Shown here piece by piece: positions 17,050 through 25,330 of a DNA stretch of 64,000 bases. The stretch is from Actimicrobium sp047621345. GTDB taxonomy: Bacteria > Pseudomonadota > Gammaproteobacteria > Burkholderiales > Burkholderiaceae_D. Numbering within the stretch: position 1 is the stretch's first letter; every line of letters begins with the position of its first letter. The stretch covers positions 7,729 to 71,728 of the forward strand of contig JBLHLW010000015.1 of assembly GCA_047621345.1 (NCBI GenBank), written 5' to 3'. Both the position numbers and the translations under genes were made by a program. A model generated the notes under the pieces. The model had not been told where the DNA came from and searched no databases. It worked only from the letters and a program-made list of their open reading frames with translations.

Positions 17050-17068
17050 ATTGAGAACGATTCTTGTT
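17050..17068 (-). promoter_or_regulatory. Fur-box-like site upstream of bfd
   Basis: ATTGAGAACGATTCTTGTT is an imperfect inverted repeat close to the 19-bp Fur consensus. Its place before an iron operon supports repression under iron-rich conditions. Confidence 0.55.
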
Positions 17069-17230
17069 TAGATTATTGAGCATCTGCCGATAAAATGCAA
17101 GAAATTATCCAACAAACAGTCAGGCAAGCCGAGACGGCTTTTGCGCCTTGTGCCGTCACCGTGTCGAGACACTTTGGATTGAAAAATCTTGCAGCCCCAG
17201 AACGAAAAAATACCGTTCGGGGCGCGCGGA

Positions 17231-17380
17231 TTAACGCGGTGTCTTACGCTGCATTTCCGCCAGATCCCAGCCTAACTGGCGACGGACTTCGCGTGGATCA
17301 GGAGGCGGTTTGCGGGCGTGTTGCCGGCGCACCATGTAGTCGCGAACTTGCTCTTTGGTTGGTTGCTTTGAATCCGACAT
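17231..17380 (-). CDS. Small conserved-looking hypothetical protein (49 aa)
   Basis: A short soluble, basic protein rich in Arg, Gln and Pro. It starts with MSDSKQPTKEQVRDYM and ends with DLAEMQRKTPR. GAGGTG lies about 5 bases before the ATG, a strong ribosome site. I do not recognise a family. The coding bias and the ribosome site support a real gene, and the overlapping rightward ORF here is less protein-like. The remaining spacer to the fasciclin gene shows no other gene. Confidence 0.6.
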   Translation of the reverse strand: MSDSKQPTKEQVRDYMVRRQHARKPPPDPREVRRQLGWDLAEMQRKTPR

Positions 17381-17590
17381 GTCACACCTCGCACCTTCAA
17401 AATGGACCTGGAGAGACTCGTGTGTCCACTGTCACGACCTGCGTTGTTAAACGTGAATGGCAGTTCGACAGTTGACAGTTCCATAAGATAAGAAAAGCGT
17501 GTTCAGGCACACGACAGAGAATTGAATCCGATGGTGGAAAGCTCCCGTAGAAGGACAGGTAAGCCTCCTCCAACCCGATAAGGAATCATC

Positions 17591-18139
17591 ATGCGTTCAC
17601 TCCCTACAGCTCTTGTTTTTACCGCGTTGCTCGCGACAGCCAGCGTTTCGTTTGCCGATGTCATGGTCGGTGGCCAGAGCATGTCGCCAAGCAAGGACAT
17701 CATCGACAATGCCGTCAATTCGGCTGATCACACCACGTTAGTTGCCGCCGTCAAGGCCGCCGGTCTGGTCGAGACATTGAAGGGAAAAGGACCGTTCACC
17801 GTGTTTGCGCCCACCAATGCCGCATTCGCCAAACTGCCTGCCGGCACGGTCGAAACATTGGTCAAGCCAGAGAGCAAAGCAACGCTGACAAAAATCCTGA
17901 CCTATCACGTGGTTCCAGGTAAATACGATTTCATGGCACTGGCTGGCGAAATCAAGAAACACAACGGCAAGGCTGAACTGGCAACAGCCAGCGGTGGCAA
18001 GTTGAGTTTTGCGATGAACGGCATGCACAACATTAGCGTCATGGATGAAACCGGTCACACGGCCAGTATCAGCACCTACGACGTCACCCAGTCGAATGGC
18101 GTGATCAATGTAATCGACACAGTCCTGATGCCGAAATAA
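17591..18139 (+). CDS. Fasciclin (FAS1) domain secreted protein
   Basis: A 182-residue protein with a signal peptide (residues 1-22, to SFA) and one FAS1 domain. Typical motifs are GPFTVFAPTNAAFAKLP (H1 region), LTYHVVPGKY and GVINVIDTVLMP at the end. FAS1 proteins act outside the cytoplasm in adhesion or surface functions; the precise role here is unknown. AGGAA precedes the ATG. A strong terminator follows. Confidence 0.92.
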   Translation: MRSLPTALVFTALLATASVSFADVMVGGQSMSPSKDIIDNAVNSADHTTLVAAVKAAGLVETLKGKGPFTVFAPTNAAFAKLPAGTVETLVKPESKATLTKILTYHVVPGKYDFMALAGEIKKHNGKAELATASGGKLSFAMNGMHNISVMDETGHTASISTYDVTQSNGVINVIDTVLMPK

Positions 18140-18180
18140 AGTTTCTCCGCTCCCTGTGGATTGGCGCCTGGTGCGCTGCT

Positions 18181-18208
18181 AACCCGGAATTTTTCCGGGT
18201 TTTTTTTC
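18181..18208 (+). terminator. Intrinsic terminator of the fasciclin gene
   Basis: Stem AACCCGGAA / TTCCGGGTT with a 3-base loop is followed by a run of T. It begins 42 bases after the stop codon. Confidence 0.92.
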
Positions 18209-18320
18209 GTCTAGAAAAAGAAAGACGGTGGTGCTGGAGGTGGTCGGTTGCTGGAGGTTTATGGGATGAGCCCAAGCGTGTACACCGACGGCGTAGTGGC
18301 GTTTTCCGAGATGTCTGGTT

Positions 18321-18357
18321 CGCTCGCGTGGGCACGAGAAGCCGTGCCCACCCTACC
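18321..18357. repeat. Dispersed GTGGGCAC/GTGCCCAC palindrome
   Basis: The copy reads CTCGCGTGGGCAC, a 9-base centre, then GTGCCCACCCTACC. It lies between the converging fasciclin gene and the 84-residue unknown gene. Confidence 0.8.
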
Positions 18358-18388
18358 CATGCACACGCATGAAAGACAACGCTCTGGA

Positions 18389-18643
18389 TCAGGGCCACGG
18401 CGCCGGCGCGACATTGACATACTGCTCGCCGCCATCGGCCGGCGTCGGTCCCGCGTTATAGGGTGTGCCGGCATGTAGCCTCGCCCCCAATAGCAGAGCA
18501 ATTTCGCGACGCGAAGCACTGAAATCATCGAGAACCAAAGGCTGATTTTTTTCTGGCCAGTTGGCTCTGGCCCAACCGATCAAGGCATCGAAACGCTGGT
18601 TAAATTCGGCGGCAAATTGGTCATTTTTTGTTGGATCAGACAT
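18389..18643 (-). CDS. Hypothetical protein (84 aa)
   Basis: A small soluble, acidic protein without signal peptide or membrane segment. It starts MSDPTKNDQFAAEFNQRFDALIGWA and has a likely helical first half and a Gly/Pro-rich tail. GGGGAG stands before the ATG. I do not know the family. Confidence 0.65.
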   Translation of the reverse strand: MSDPTKNDQFAAEFNQRFDALIGWARANWPEKNQPLVLDDFSASRREIALLLGARLHAGTPYNAGPTPADGGEQYVNVAPAPWP

Positions 18644-18891
18644 GGCTGCATCTCCCCTATCAAAGTCGGTAATACCGCCAACCCTAGCACAAGCCCGGAT
18701 GAATCAGCGTGTTTGACGGTGCATCAAATGGCATCCGGCCAGTTTTCGACAGCATTCAAGCGCTCCCTTCCGCAAATCAATAGCCGATACGCCATAAAGC
18801 TTTCGTACCATCCGTGTTTTCGGATAATTGCCAGCCATAAAGTTGTTAATTGTCATGAACAAGTTCCCACCCATCCCCTCAGGAATCACCC

Positions 18892-19196
18892 ATGATCTGG
18901 CAACAAATTTATGCTCTCCTCGGCAGCGTTGCCCCATCTACGCCGTTTGGGGCCATCCCGGTCGCTGTCCTGCTGATTAATTCTGTCGGTGTTTGTATCC
19001 GGCTGGGGTACGCCGCTGTTCAAAAATGATGAATACCCTGTGGTCACGCAAGCTGGCAGTACCCAGACAAGATGGACATGAAGGAGACATTCCGTGTTAC
19101 GTGTTCTTCCACTCGATCGCACAGGCCTTTTTGGTCGGCGGGTTGATCACGCTACAGGCTTATGTCTGGCCATTGATCAGCATGGTTATCCACTAG
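18892..19196 (+). pseudogene. Remnant of an L-lactate permease gene (lctP/lldP), internally deleted
   Basis: The first 45 codons read MIWQQIYALLGSVAPSTPFG and so on, like the start of LctP permeases, and stop at 19027-19029. The last part, in another frame up to 19196, reads GHEGDIPCYVFFHSIAQAF then GGLITLQAYVWP, like the C-terminus of the same family (HSI...LQAYV). The middle, about 470 of some 550 codons, is gone. A normal ribosome site (AGGAA) remains before the ATG. The gene is dead unless the short N-terminal peptide has a new role. Confidence 0.72.
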
Positions 19197-19263
19197 AAAA
19201 CGCCATCACGCTCCGGGACGCACATCTTCATCCCCGGGACCGCCCCGGCGCGATTCATTAACT

Positions 19264-21003
19264 TCATCGTTCAAGCACATATTGCCCGGGGGCCTTGCCA
19301 AGCGAAGTGCCGTCGCTTGTGGCCGGAGCAATCCGTCCGCACGACTGCCGCGCCAGCCAGTCGGACCATGCTGGCCACCATGATCCCTCCTGCGGCGGAG
19401 TCGCACCTAGCCACTCATCGGGACTCACATAGTGCATATCGGGATGGCGCTGCGCGACCCGGTAATGTCGATTAGCATTGCCGGGTTCGCTGACAATGCC
19501 GCCGTTATGACCGCCACTGGCAAGTATGAAGCAGATATCGGTGTCTGCCAGCAACTGGATCTTGAACACGGATCGCCAAGGTGCAACATGGTCTTTTTCG
19601 GTCGCCACCGCGCACACCGGCACACGGATGTCAGAGAGCGATACCACGGACCCCTGAACCCGATAGCGTCCTGCAAATAAGTCATTCCCGAGGAAAAAGC
19701 TACGCAGATACTCACTATGCATTCGGTACGGCATCCGCGTGGTGTCGGCATTCCATGCCATCAGGTCGGTCATCGGCGCGCGTTGTCCCATCAGGTAATT
19801 ATCCACCAGCGCAGACCAGACGAGATCATTCGAACGTAGCAATCGGAACGCCCCGGCCATTTGCCGGTTATCGAGCGTACCTTGCACCCACATTAGATCA
19901 TCGAGAAAATCGAGCTGACTGTCGTCGATGAATAATTGCAGCTCACCGGCTTCCGTGAAGTCGGTTTGCGCTGCCAGCAGCGTGACGGAATTGAGCAAGG
20001 TCGGGTCATGCCGCGCCAGCCAGGCCGCCGCCGTCGCCAGCAAGGTCCCGCCCAGGCAATAGCCCGCCGTATTGATCGCAACACCCGGAACAATCGTGCG
20101 CACCGCCTGCAGTGCATCGATGACGCCGTGCTGCAAATAATCGTCCATGCGAAGATCGCGGTCGTCCGCGACGGGGTTGCGCCATGAAATCATGAACACG
20201 ACATGACCACGCTCAAGGAGAAAGCGCACCAATGAATTGTGCGGCGAGAGATCGAGGATGTAATACTTCATGATCCAAGCCGGTACGATCAATAGTGGTT
20301 CTGCATGCACGGAGTCGGTCACCGGCGTGTAGCGGATTAATTCAATCAGATCATTGCGGTACACCACCTCGCCCGGCGTCGCTGCCACTTCATGACCCGG
20401 ACGAAAGTGCTCTACCTCCGGAGGCTGCTGCCCGGCCAGCGCGCGCTGCCAATCCTGCAAAAGCAACTGCTGGCCGCGTAGCAAGTTGGCGCCGGACTCA
20501 CGCAAGGTAGCGTGAAGTACAACCGGGTTGGCCAGCAGATGATTTGACGGCGACACCACGTCGAGACACTGCCGAGCGACAAAGGCGACGACCTGTTCAT
20601 GATGAGCCGACATTCCGCCAATGCCAGTGGTTGCATGATGCCACCACTGTTGTTGCAGCAAAAACCCTTGCGACCACCAGTTAAACGGCCAGTGCTGCCA
20701 AGCCGGATCGTCAAAACGATGGTCCTGCGGCAAGGGTTCAATACACCGTGGCGGGGCTTGACTTGTCGCCAGGTCGACAACATGCGCGGCCAGCCTCGAT
20801 TGTTGCTGCAGTGCCTTGACAAGTAATTGCCCTTGTTTACCGGGCGAAGTGGACAGATGCAGCAACCAGTCGACACCTGCCAGACCCAGCGCCGCCGGTG
20901 AAATGCCGGAGGTCAGTCGACCAACAAGCCCATGCAACAGACGGTCCAGACTGGTCGGTGAGTCGGTCCAATGAGTATGTTGCGGCCGCTGTGATGAAGG
21001 CAT
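19264..21003 (-). CDS. phaC: Poly(3-hydroxyalkanoate) synthase
   Basis: A 579-residue class I-type synthase that joins (R)-3-hydroxyacyl-CoA units into storage polyester on granules. The nucleophile is Cys316 in the lipase-like box GYCLGGT. The catalytic Asp lies in ATEKDHVAPWRS and the His in SGGHNGGIV. The N-terminal half is the usual PhaC N-domain. No phaA, phaB or phasin gene is near. It is divergent from the double stress protein gene, with an FNR/ANR box in the shared 276-base gap. The ATG at 21003 has no strong ribosome site. Confidence 0.93.
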   Translation of the reverse strand: MPSSQRPQHTHWTDSPTSLDRLLHGLVGRLTSGISPAALGLAGVDWLLHLSTSPGKQGQLLVKALQQQSRLAAHVVDLATSQAPPRCIEPLPQDHRFDDPAWQHWPFNWWSQGFLLQQQWWHHATTGIGGMSAHHEQVVAFVARQCLDVVSPSNHLLANPVVLHATLRESGANLLRGQQLLLQDWQRALAGQQPPEVEHFRPGHEVAATPGEVVYRNDLIELIRYTPVTDSVHAEPLLIVPAWIMKYYILDLSPHNSLVRFLLERGHVVFMISWRNPVADDRDLRMDDYLQHGVIDALQAVRTIVPGVAINTAGYCLGGTLLATAAAWLARHDPTLLNSVTLLAAQTDFTEAGELQLFIDDSQLDFLDDLMWVQGTLDNRQMAGAFRLLRSNDLVWSALVDNYLMGQRAPMTDLMAWNADTTRMPYRMHSEYLRSFFLGNDLFAGRYRVQGSVVSLSDIRVPVCAVATEKDHVAPWRSVFKIQLLADTDICFILASGGHNGGIVSEPGNANRHYRVAQRHPDMHYVSPDEWLGATPPQEGSWWPAWSDWLARQSCGRIAPATSDGTSLGKAPGQYVLER

Positions 21004-21098
21004 CGGATGACTTTCGATAACGAATGCGTGGTGACCTACGTTGAATGCTTCTATCGTACGATGTGGTTGTCCCCGATGGGATCGCCATCGACCATTAG

Positions 21099-21112
21099 TT
21101 GATGCAGATCAA
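21099..21112. promoter_or_regulatory. FNR/ANR box between phaC and usp
   Basis: TTGATGCAGATCAA is a perfect TTGAT-N4-ATCAA match. It is centred 174 bases before the usp ATG and 102 bases before the phaC ATG. GATAAC at 21140-21145 could be the matching -10 element for usp. The rest of the gap shows no gene. Confidence 0.82.
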
Positions 21113-21279
21113 GTTACAGCTAATCTAACAAAAGTTGGCGATAACACAAGTCGACTTGCGAGTCGGACCACCCTACACTCGGGGTGTAAAAGCTATTGCA
21201 TCCGCAACCACAAACCGGTTACCAGCCCGGAGAAAAACCCTCTTCGCGAATCTGCGTCATCCGTTATCAGGAGCTGCTC

Positions 21280-22119
21280 ATGTCTTACAAGACCATCCTC
21301 ATCCACCTCGACGAATCGCCGACCATCGATGCACGCATCAAGATGGCAGCGCAACTGGCCACCACCCACGAAGCCCATTTGATCGGACTCGCGACGACTG
21401 GTGTCTCCCGCTATTTTTACGAATCGATGTCTTCCGCTGTCAGCGAGGCCGGCATTGGACCGTACCTGGACACCCTGCGCGAACAGGCGCGCGGACGCCT
21501 TCAGCATTTCGAAGACAAAGTCCGCCAGCTCGGCGTCAACTCCTTCGAAATACATCTGGCCGACGACGAAGCCGAGGGCTGTCTGGCCATGCGAGCACGC
21601 TACTGCGATCTTGTCATTCTGGGTCAATACGATCCCGACGGCAGCATCCCGTCGGTCTACGCCGACCTGCCCGAATACGTGACCCTCAATGGCGGATGTC
21701 CCGTTCTAGTCATCCCGTATGTCGGCACCTATCCGCTCAAACCAGAGCATGTTCTGATTGCTTGGGATGGCGGCCAGGAGGCGGCAAAGGCCGTTCGCAG
21801 TGCGCTACCGTTTCTGCAAGCAGCCAAGTCCGTGGAAGTCGCTGTCTTCAATGCGCAGCATCGACCCAACAACCACGGCGAGGAGCCCGGTGCCGACATC
21901 GCCCTTTATCTGGCACGGCATCATGTAAAAGCCAACGTGCGTCAGGAACAGACCGAGATTCCGGTCGGCGAAGCCTTGCTGTCGCTGGCCGCCGACCTCA
22001 ATGCGGATTTGCTGGTCATGGGTTGCTATGGCCATTCGCGACTCCGCGAAATTTTGCTCGGCGGCGTCAGCCGGACCATACTGGATTCGATTACCTTGCC
22101 GGTACTGATGTCTCATTAG
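21280..22119 (+). CDS. Universal stress protein with two Usp domains
   Basis: A 279-residue cytoplasmic protein: Usp domain 1 from MSYKTILIHLD (residues 1-150) and domain 2 from HVLIAWDGG (about 155-279). Only the second domain has the full nucleotide motif (GCYGHSRLREILLGGVSRTI), so ATP binding is likely there. The place beside phaC and behind an FNR/ANR box suggests induction at low oxygen. The ATG at 21280 follows AGGAG; longer readings are not Usp-like. Confidence 0.92.
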   Translation: MSYKTILIHLDESPTIDARIKMAAQLATTHEAHLIGLATTGVSRYFYESMSSAVSEAGIGPYLDTLREQARGRLQHFEDKVRQLGVNSFEIHLADDEAEGCLAMRARYCDLVILGQYDPDGSIPSVYADLPEYVTLNGGCPVLVIPYVGTYPLKPEHVLIAWDGGQEAAKAVRSALPFLQAAKSVEVAVFNAQHRPNNHGEEPGADIALYLARHHVKANVRQEQTEIPVGEALLSLAADLNADLLVMGCYGHSRLREILLGGVSRTILDSITLPVLMSH

Positions 22120-22245
22120 CGCAGACGCGTGGGCACAAAAAACTGTGCCCACGCTACCCAATTAGCGCGCACGCGTAGGCACAAAAAATGTGCCACCCCA
22201 CCCAATTAGCGCGCACGCGTAGGCACAAAAAATGTGCCCACCCTA
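22116..22245. repeat. Three tandem copies of the GTGGGCAC/GTGCCCAC repeat
   Basis: Units start at 22116, 22162 and 22206 (periods 46 and 44) and each begins TTAGCGC(A/G)(G/C)ACGCGT. Two units have GTAGGCAC in place of GTGGGCAC. They fill the gap between the converging usp and oxidase-like genes. Confidence 0.85.
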
Positions 22246-22288
22246 TCAGCGACATCGCAAAGCGCATGCGATGCGTGCCGTCAATCGA

Positions 22289-22744
22289 CTACAGCGTCAC
22301 CAGTTCGGTATGCCCAAAACCCTGTCGGTAATCGAGCATCGACACGACCATCGGCCGAATTTCCAGCAGAAGAATGTCCGTGCTCGCTGACGGATCACCG
22401 TCACTCCACTTTGCCACCTGCGGGTAGCGTCGGACCATGCGCTCCGTTGCATGTCTAACCGCATCAGGATCGTCCAGAATGCTGGCGTAAGCTGACATCG
22501 AAATACCCTGAATATCATCCCAATCCACGTAACTGGCATTGATCGTCAATGACACTTTGTTGCAGTGACGAATATTGCTGGCCTTCTGGCTTCGGCTACC
22601 GATGCCGACATACAAGATCAAGTCATCGCTGGCGTAGCTGACTGTGGTGGCTTGTGGAAATCCATCGGGCCGGATCGTCGCCAGCGTCATGTCCTTGCCG
22701 ATGTCAATGATGCGCCGGATGAAGTGATGTTGACGAGTGTCCAT
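22289..22744 (-). CDS. Pyridoxamine 5'-phosphate oxidase-fold protein
   Basis: A 151-residue split-barrel flavin-binding protein of the general-stress type. It begins with KDMTLATIRPDGFPQATTVSYA and continues with VGIGSRSQKASNIRHCNKVSLTI, the usual beta-barrel core. The substrate is unknown. It is much shorter than true PdxH. A weak FNR-like sequence (TTGACCTCAGTCAT, 22801-22814) lies 57 bases upstream. Confidence 0.87.
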   Translation of the reverse strand: MDTRQHHFIRRIIDIGKDMTLATIRPDGFPQATTVSYASDDLILYVGIGSRSQKASNIRHCNKVSLTINASYVDWDDIQGISMSAYASILDDPDAVRHATERMVRRYPQVAKWSDGDPSASTDILLLEIRPMVVSMLDYRQGFGHTELVTL

Positions 22745-22861
22745 CGATGGCTCCGAAAAAGGAAATGTCCTTAGTCTCCGCCGGAGCTACGGTCGCGGTA
22801 TTGACCTCAGTCATTCCTCAGGCAGAATTTTTTCTCGATATGGAACAACCCCAAAAAAACC

Positions 22862-23938
22862 TCAGCCGCGTTGATAAAACCGCACCATCTCTGCCGCGAT
22901 TCGGTCCAGCGGCATCTCGCTGTCAACGGCACCCAATTTGACCGCCTCGCGAGGCATGCCATAGACCACGCAACTCGCTTCATCCTGCCCGATCGTCGGC
23001 GCGCCGGCATCGTGCATGTCGCGCAAGCCGCGTGCACCGTCGTCACCCATGCCAGTCATGATAATACCCAATGCGTTGCGCCCGGCCACCTGGGCGACCG
23101 ATTTGAACAGCACATCGACTGACGGCTTGTGCCGGTTGACCGGTGGTCCATCAATCACTTCTACTTGATAGTAAGCACCGCTACGGGTCAACCGCATATG
23201 TAAGCCACCAGGGGCAATCAGCGCACGGCCCGGCATGACTCGGTCACCGTGGCGCGCTTCGCGCACTTCGATGGCACACAATGTATTGAGCCGATTGGCG
23301 AACAGCGCAGTGAATTTTTCTGGCATGTGCTGGACCACAACAATACCCGCCGACACCCGCGGCAGCGCCGTCAGGATGACTTCCAGCGCCTGGGTGCCAC
23401 CCGTCGACGTACCGATCGCGATCACCTTATCGGTAGTCTGCGCCAATGCACCAGGAGGCAACGGCTTGTCGTTGCGAGCCGTATTCGCATTGGCCTGCTG
23501 CGGCGACTGCGTCTCCCGAGCAAAGCGCTTTGGCTTCGACAGCGCCGCCTGCTTGACGTTGCGAATGAGCTCCGCAGCCGATTCCGACAAGAAGTCCTTG
23601 AGTCCCAGCTTGGGCTTGGTCACATAACTGACTGCACCCGCCGCCAGCGCCTGCATCGTCGTCTCCGCGCCTTTTTCCGTCAGAGTCGAGCAGATCACTA
23701 CCGGCGTGGGCCGTTCGTTCATGATTTTTTTCAGGAAGGTGATGCCGTCCATACGCGGCATCTCGACATCGAGGATGATCACATCAGGCCATTCAACGGC
23801 CATTTTCTCCTGCGCCAGAATCGGATCAGCCGCCGATGGCAACACCTGAATTTGCGGATCTTTCGATAACAGCGCCGTCAATACCTGGCGTACTACGGCC
23901 GAGTCATCAACAATCATTACCTTGATTACATTTGTCAT
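22862..23938 (-). CDS. cheB: CheB chemoreceptor glutamate methylesterase
   Basis: A 358-residue protein with an N-terminal receiver domain (phospho-acceptor in IILDVEMPRMDG) and a C-terminal methylesterase domain. The catalytic Ser lies in IGTSTGG, His in VVQHMPEKFT and Asp in MTGMGDDGARG. It removes methyl groups from receptors to adapt the signal. The start overlaps the cheD stop (ATGA). Last gene of the cluster. Confidence 0.96.
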   Translation of the reverse strand: MTNVIKVMIVDDSAVVRQVLTALLSKDPQIQVLPSAADPILAQEKMAVEWPDVIILDVEMPRMDGITFLKKIMNERPTPVVICSTLTEKGAETTMQALAAGAVSYVTKPKLGLKDFLSESAAELIRNVKQAALSKPKRFARETQSPQQANANTARNDKPLPPGALAQTTDKVIAIGTSTGGTQALEVILTALPRVSAGIVVVQHMPEKFTALFANRLNTLCAIEVREARHGDRVMPGRALIAPGGLHMRLTRSGAYYQVEVIDGPPVNRHKPSVDVLFKSVAQVAGRNALGIIMTGMGDDGARGLRDMHDAGAPTIGQDEASCVVYGMPREAVKLGAVDSEMPLDRIAAEMVRFYQRG

Positions 23939-24453
23939 AGGACCATATCTTTTTGATCAGAATCTATCCAGTCGAACTTCAACCAGACGTCGCCGGTGGC
24001 GACATCGAAATAAATACGCCGGTAGCCATCGCCGCCGACATGTTCAGCCGTGATGGTCAGCCCGGCTTGCTGCACCATCTGGCGCGCAGTGCGGATATTA
24101 CGCTCACCAATATCATTCATCAGAAAACCGGCTCCGAACATCCGTCCACCGCCAAAAATCTTGGCGACGCAATCGTCAAGGAGCACGCCATGTCGCTGCA
24201 ATTCTGCTCGCATCATCGCGAAGGCCGTTTCGCCGTAACGACCACCCGCACGTCGCGTGGCGGCACCAACGGCATCGACGGGCAAAATGAAATGACAGAT
24301 GCAACCCAGCTTGCGGGTGGGATGCCAGAGCGTGATCGCCACACAGGAACCCAGTAACGTGCCGAAAACTTCGTGCCGGTAACCACTCCCCAGATCTCCC
24401 GGATTGAGAAAAATCTCGCGCTCGGCAAGACTCGAAAAAGGGATGTGGTTCAT
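23935..24453 (-). CDS. cheD: CheD chemoreceptor glutamine deamidase
   Basis: A 172-residue protein of the CheD family with the catalytic Cys in TLLGSCVAITLW, His in CICHFILP and the Thr-like position in the GGRMFGAG segment. It deamidates receptor glutamines. The ATG at 24453 overlaps the cheR stop (ATGA); an in-frame ATG at 24471 would add six residues. Confidence 0.94.
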   Translation of the reverse strand: MNHIPFSSLAEREIFLNPGDLGSGYRHEVFGTLLGSCVAITLWHPTRKLGCICHFILPVDAVGAATRRAGGRYGETAFAMMRAELQRHGVLLDDCVAKIFGGGRMFGAGFLMNDIGERNIRTARQMVQQAGLTITAEHVGGDGYRRIYFDVATGDVWLKFDWIDSDQKDMVL

Positions 24454-25271
24454 TGACGCCGTTCCATGCAATACGCGCCGGGACCAAATGAAATCAAGCC
24501 ATCAATGAGGCCATTGAGGCTCTCTGCCATACCGACAAATAGCATCCCGCCGGGCACCAGTGCAGACAGCAATTGACCCACCACCTTGCGCTTGACCGGC
24601 GGATCAAAATAAATAAGTACGTTGCGTAAGAAGATCACGTCGAACGGCACCAATTCCGGCAATGGTTCAATCAGATTAATTTGTGCAAACTCGGTCTTCT
24701 CACGCAGCGCCCGATCAATCAACAAGGAACCTTCGTACGGCCCGGAACCGCGCAAACAGTACCGCCGCAAGTAGTCCGGTGGAATTTCCTGTGTCCGGTC
24801 GAAACTGTAATTGGCGCGCCGTGCGGTTTCCAGCACACGCGTGCTGATGTCGGAGCCGCGTATTTCCCAGTGTGGTGCCCGACCGACGCGACCGAGTTCG
24901 GCCAGCGTCATCGCGATCGTGTAGACCTCTTCGCCGGTCGAGCAGGCCGCGCTCCAGACCCGGAAAGTGCGATTACGCGGCGCCGCTTCGGCGAGCGTCG
25001 ACAGCATCGAGAAGTGCTTGGATTCGCGAAAAAAATACGTCTCGTTGGTGGTCAGCAAATCGATTGCGGTCTGCAACTCGACCGGGTGCTTGCCTGACAT
25101 CAGATATTCGAAATACGCGCCATACGAAGCCAGTCCGAGTACTTGGACGCGCTTAAAAAGACGCCCGCAAATCAGTGCTTTTTTGGCTGGCGTCAGCGCA
25201 ATACCTGTTTCGCGAAACAGCAGGTCGCGGATGGTGACAAACTCGCGCTCGCTCAGGGCGTTCAATTCCAT
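24450..25271 (-). CDS. cheR: CheR chemoreceptor methyltransferase
   Basis: A 273-residue enzyme that methylates receptor glutamates with S-adenosylmethionine. The N-terminal helical domain (1-80) is followed by the methyltransferase fold with SAACSTGEEVYTIAM and DVIFLRNVLIYFD. It lies between cheW and cheD on the same strand. Confidence 0.96.
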   Translation of the reverse strand: MELNALSEREFVTIRDLLFRETGIALTPAKKALICGRLFKRVQVLGLASYGAYFEYLMSGKHPVELQTAIDLLTTNETYFFRESKHFSMLSTLAEAAPRNRTFRVWSAACSTGEEVYTIAMTLAELGRVGRAPHWEIRGSDISTRVLETARRANYSFDRTQEIPPDYLRRYCLRGSGPYEGSLLIDRALREKTEFAQINLIEPLPELVPFDVIFLRNVLIYFDPPVKRKVVGQLLSALVPGGMLFVGMAESLNGLIDGLISFGPGAYCMERRQ

Positions 25272-25330
25272 AAAAAACCAGTCAACAAAAAATTATCCTC
25301 CCCGCGCACTAGTCGGCGGCTTGTCAACGC

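Noticed and set aside
17095..17475. Rightward 126-codon ORF
   Set aside because: No ribosome site and a low-complexity translation; the opposite-strand 49-codon gene fits better.
21135..22178. Rightward 347-codon ORF
   Set aside because: It is an out-of-frame shadow of the universal stress protein gene; the translation is Arg/His-rich with no family features.
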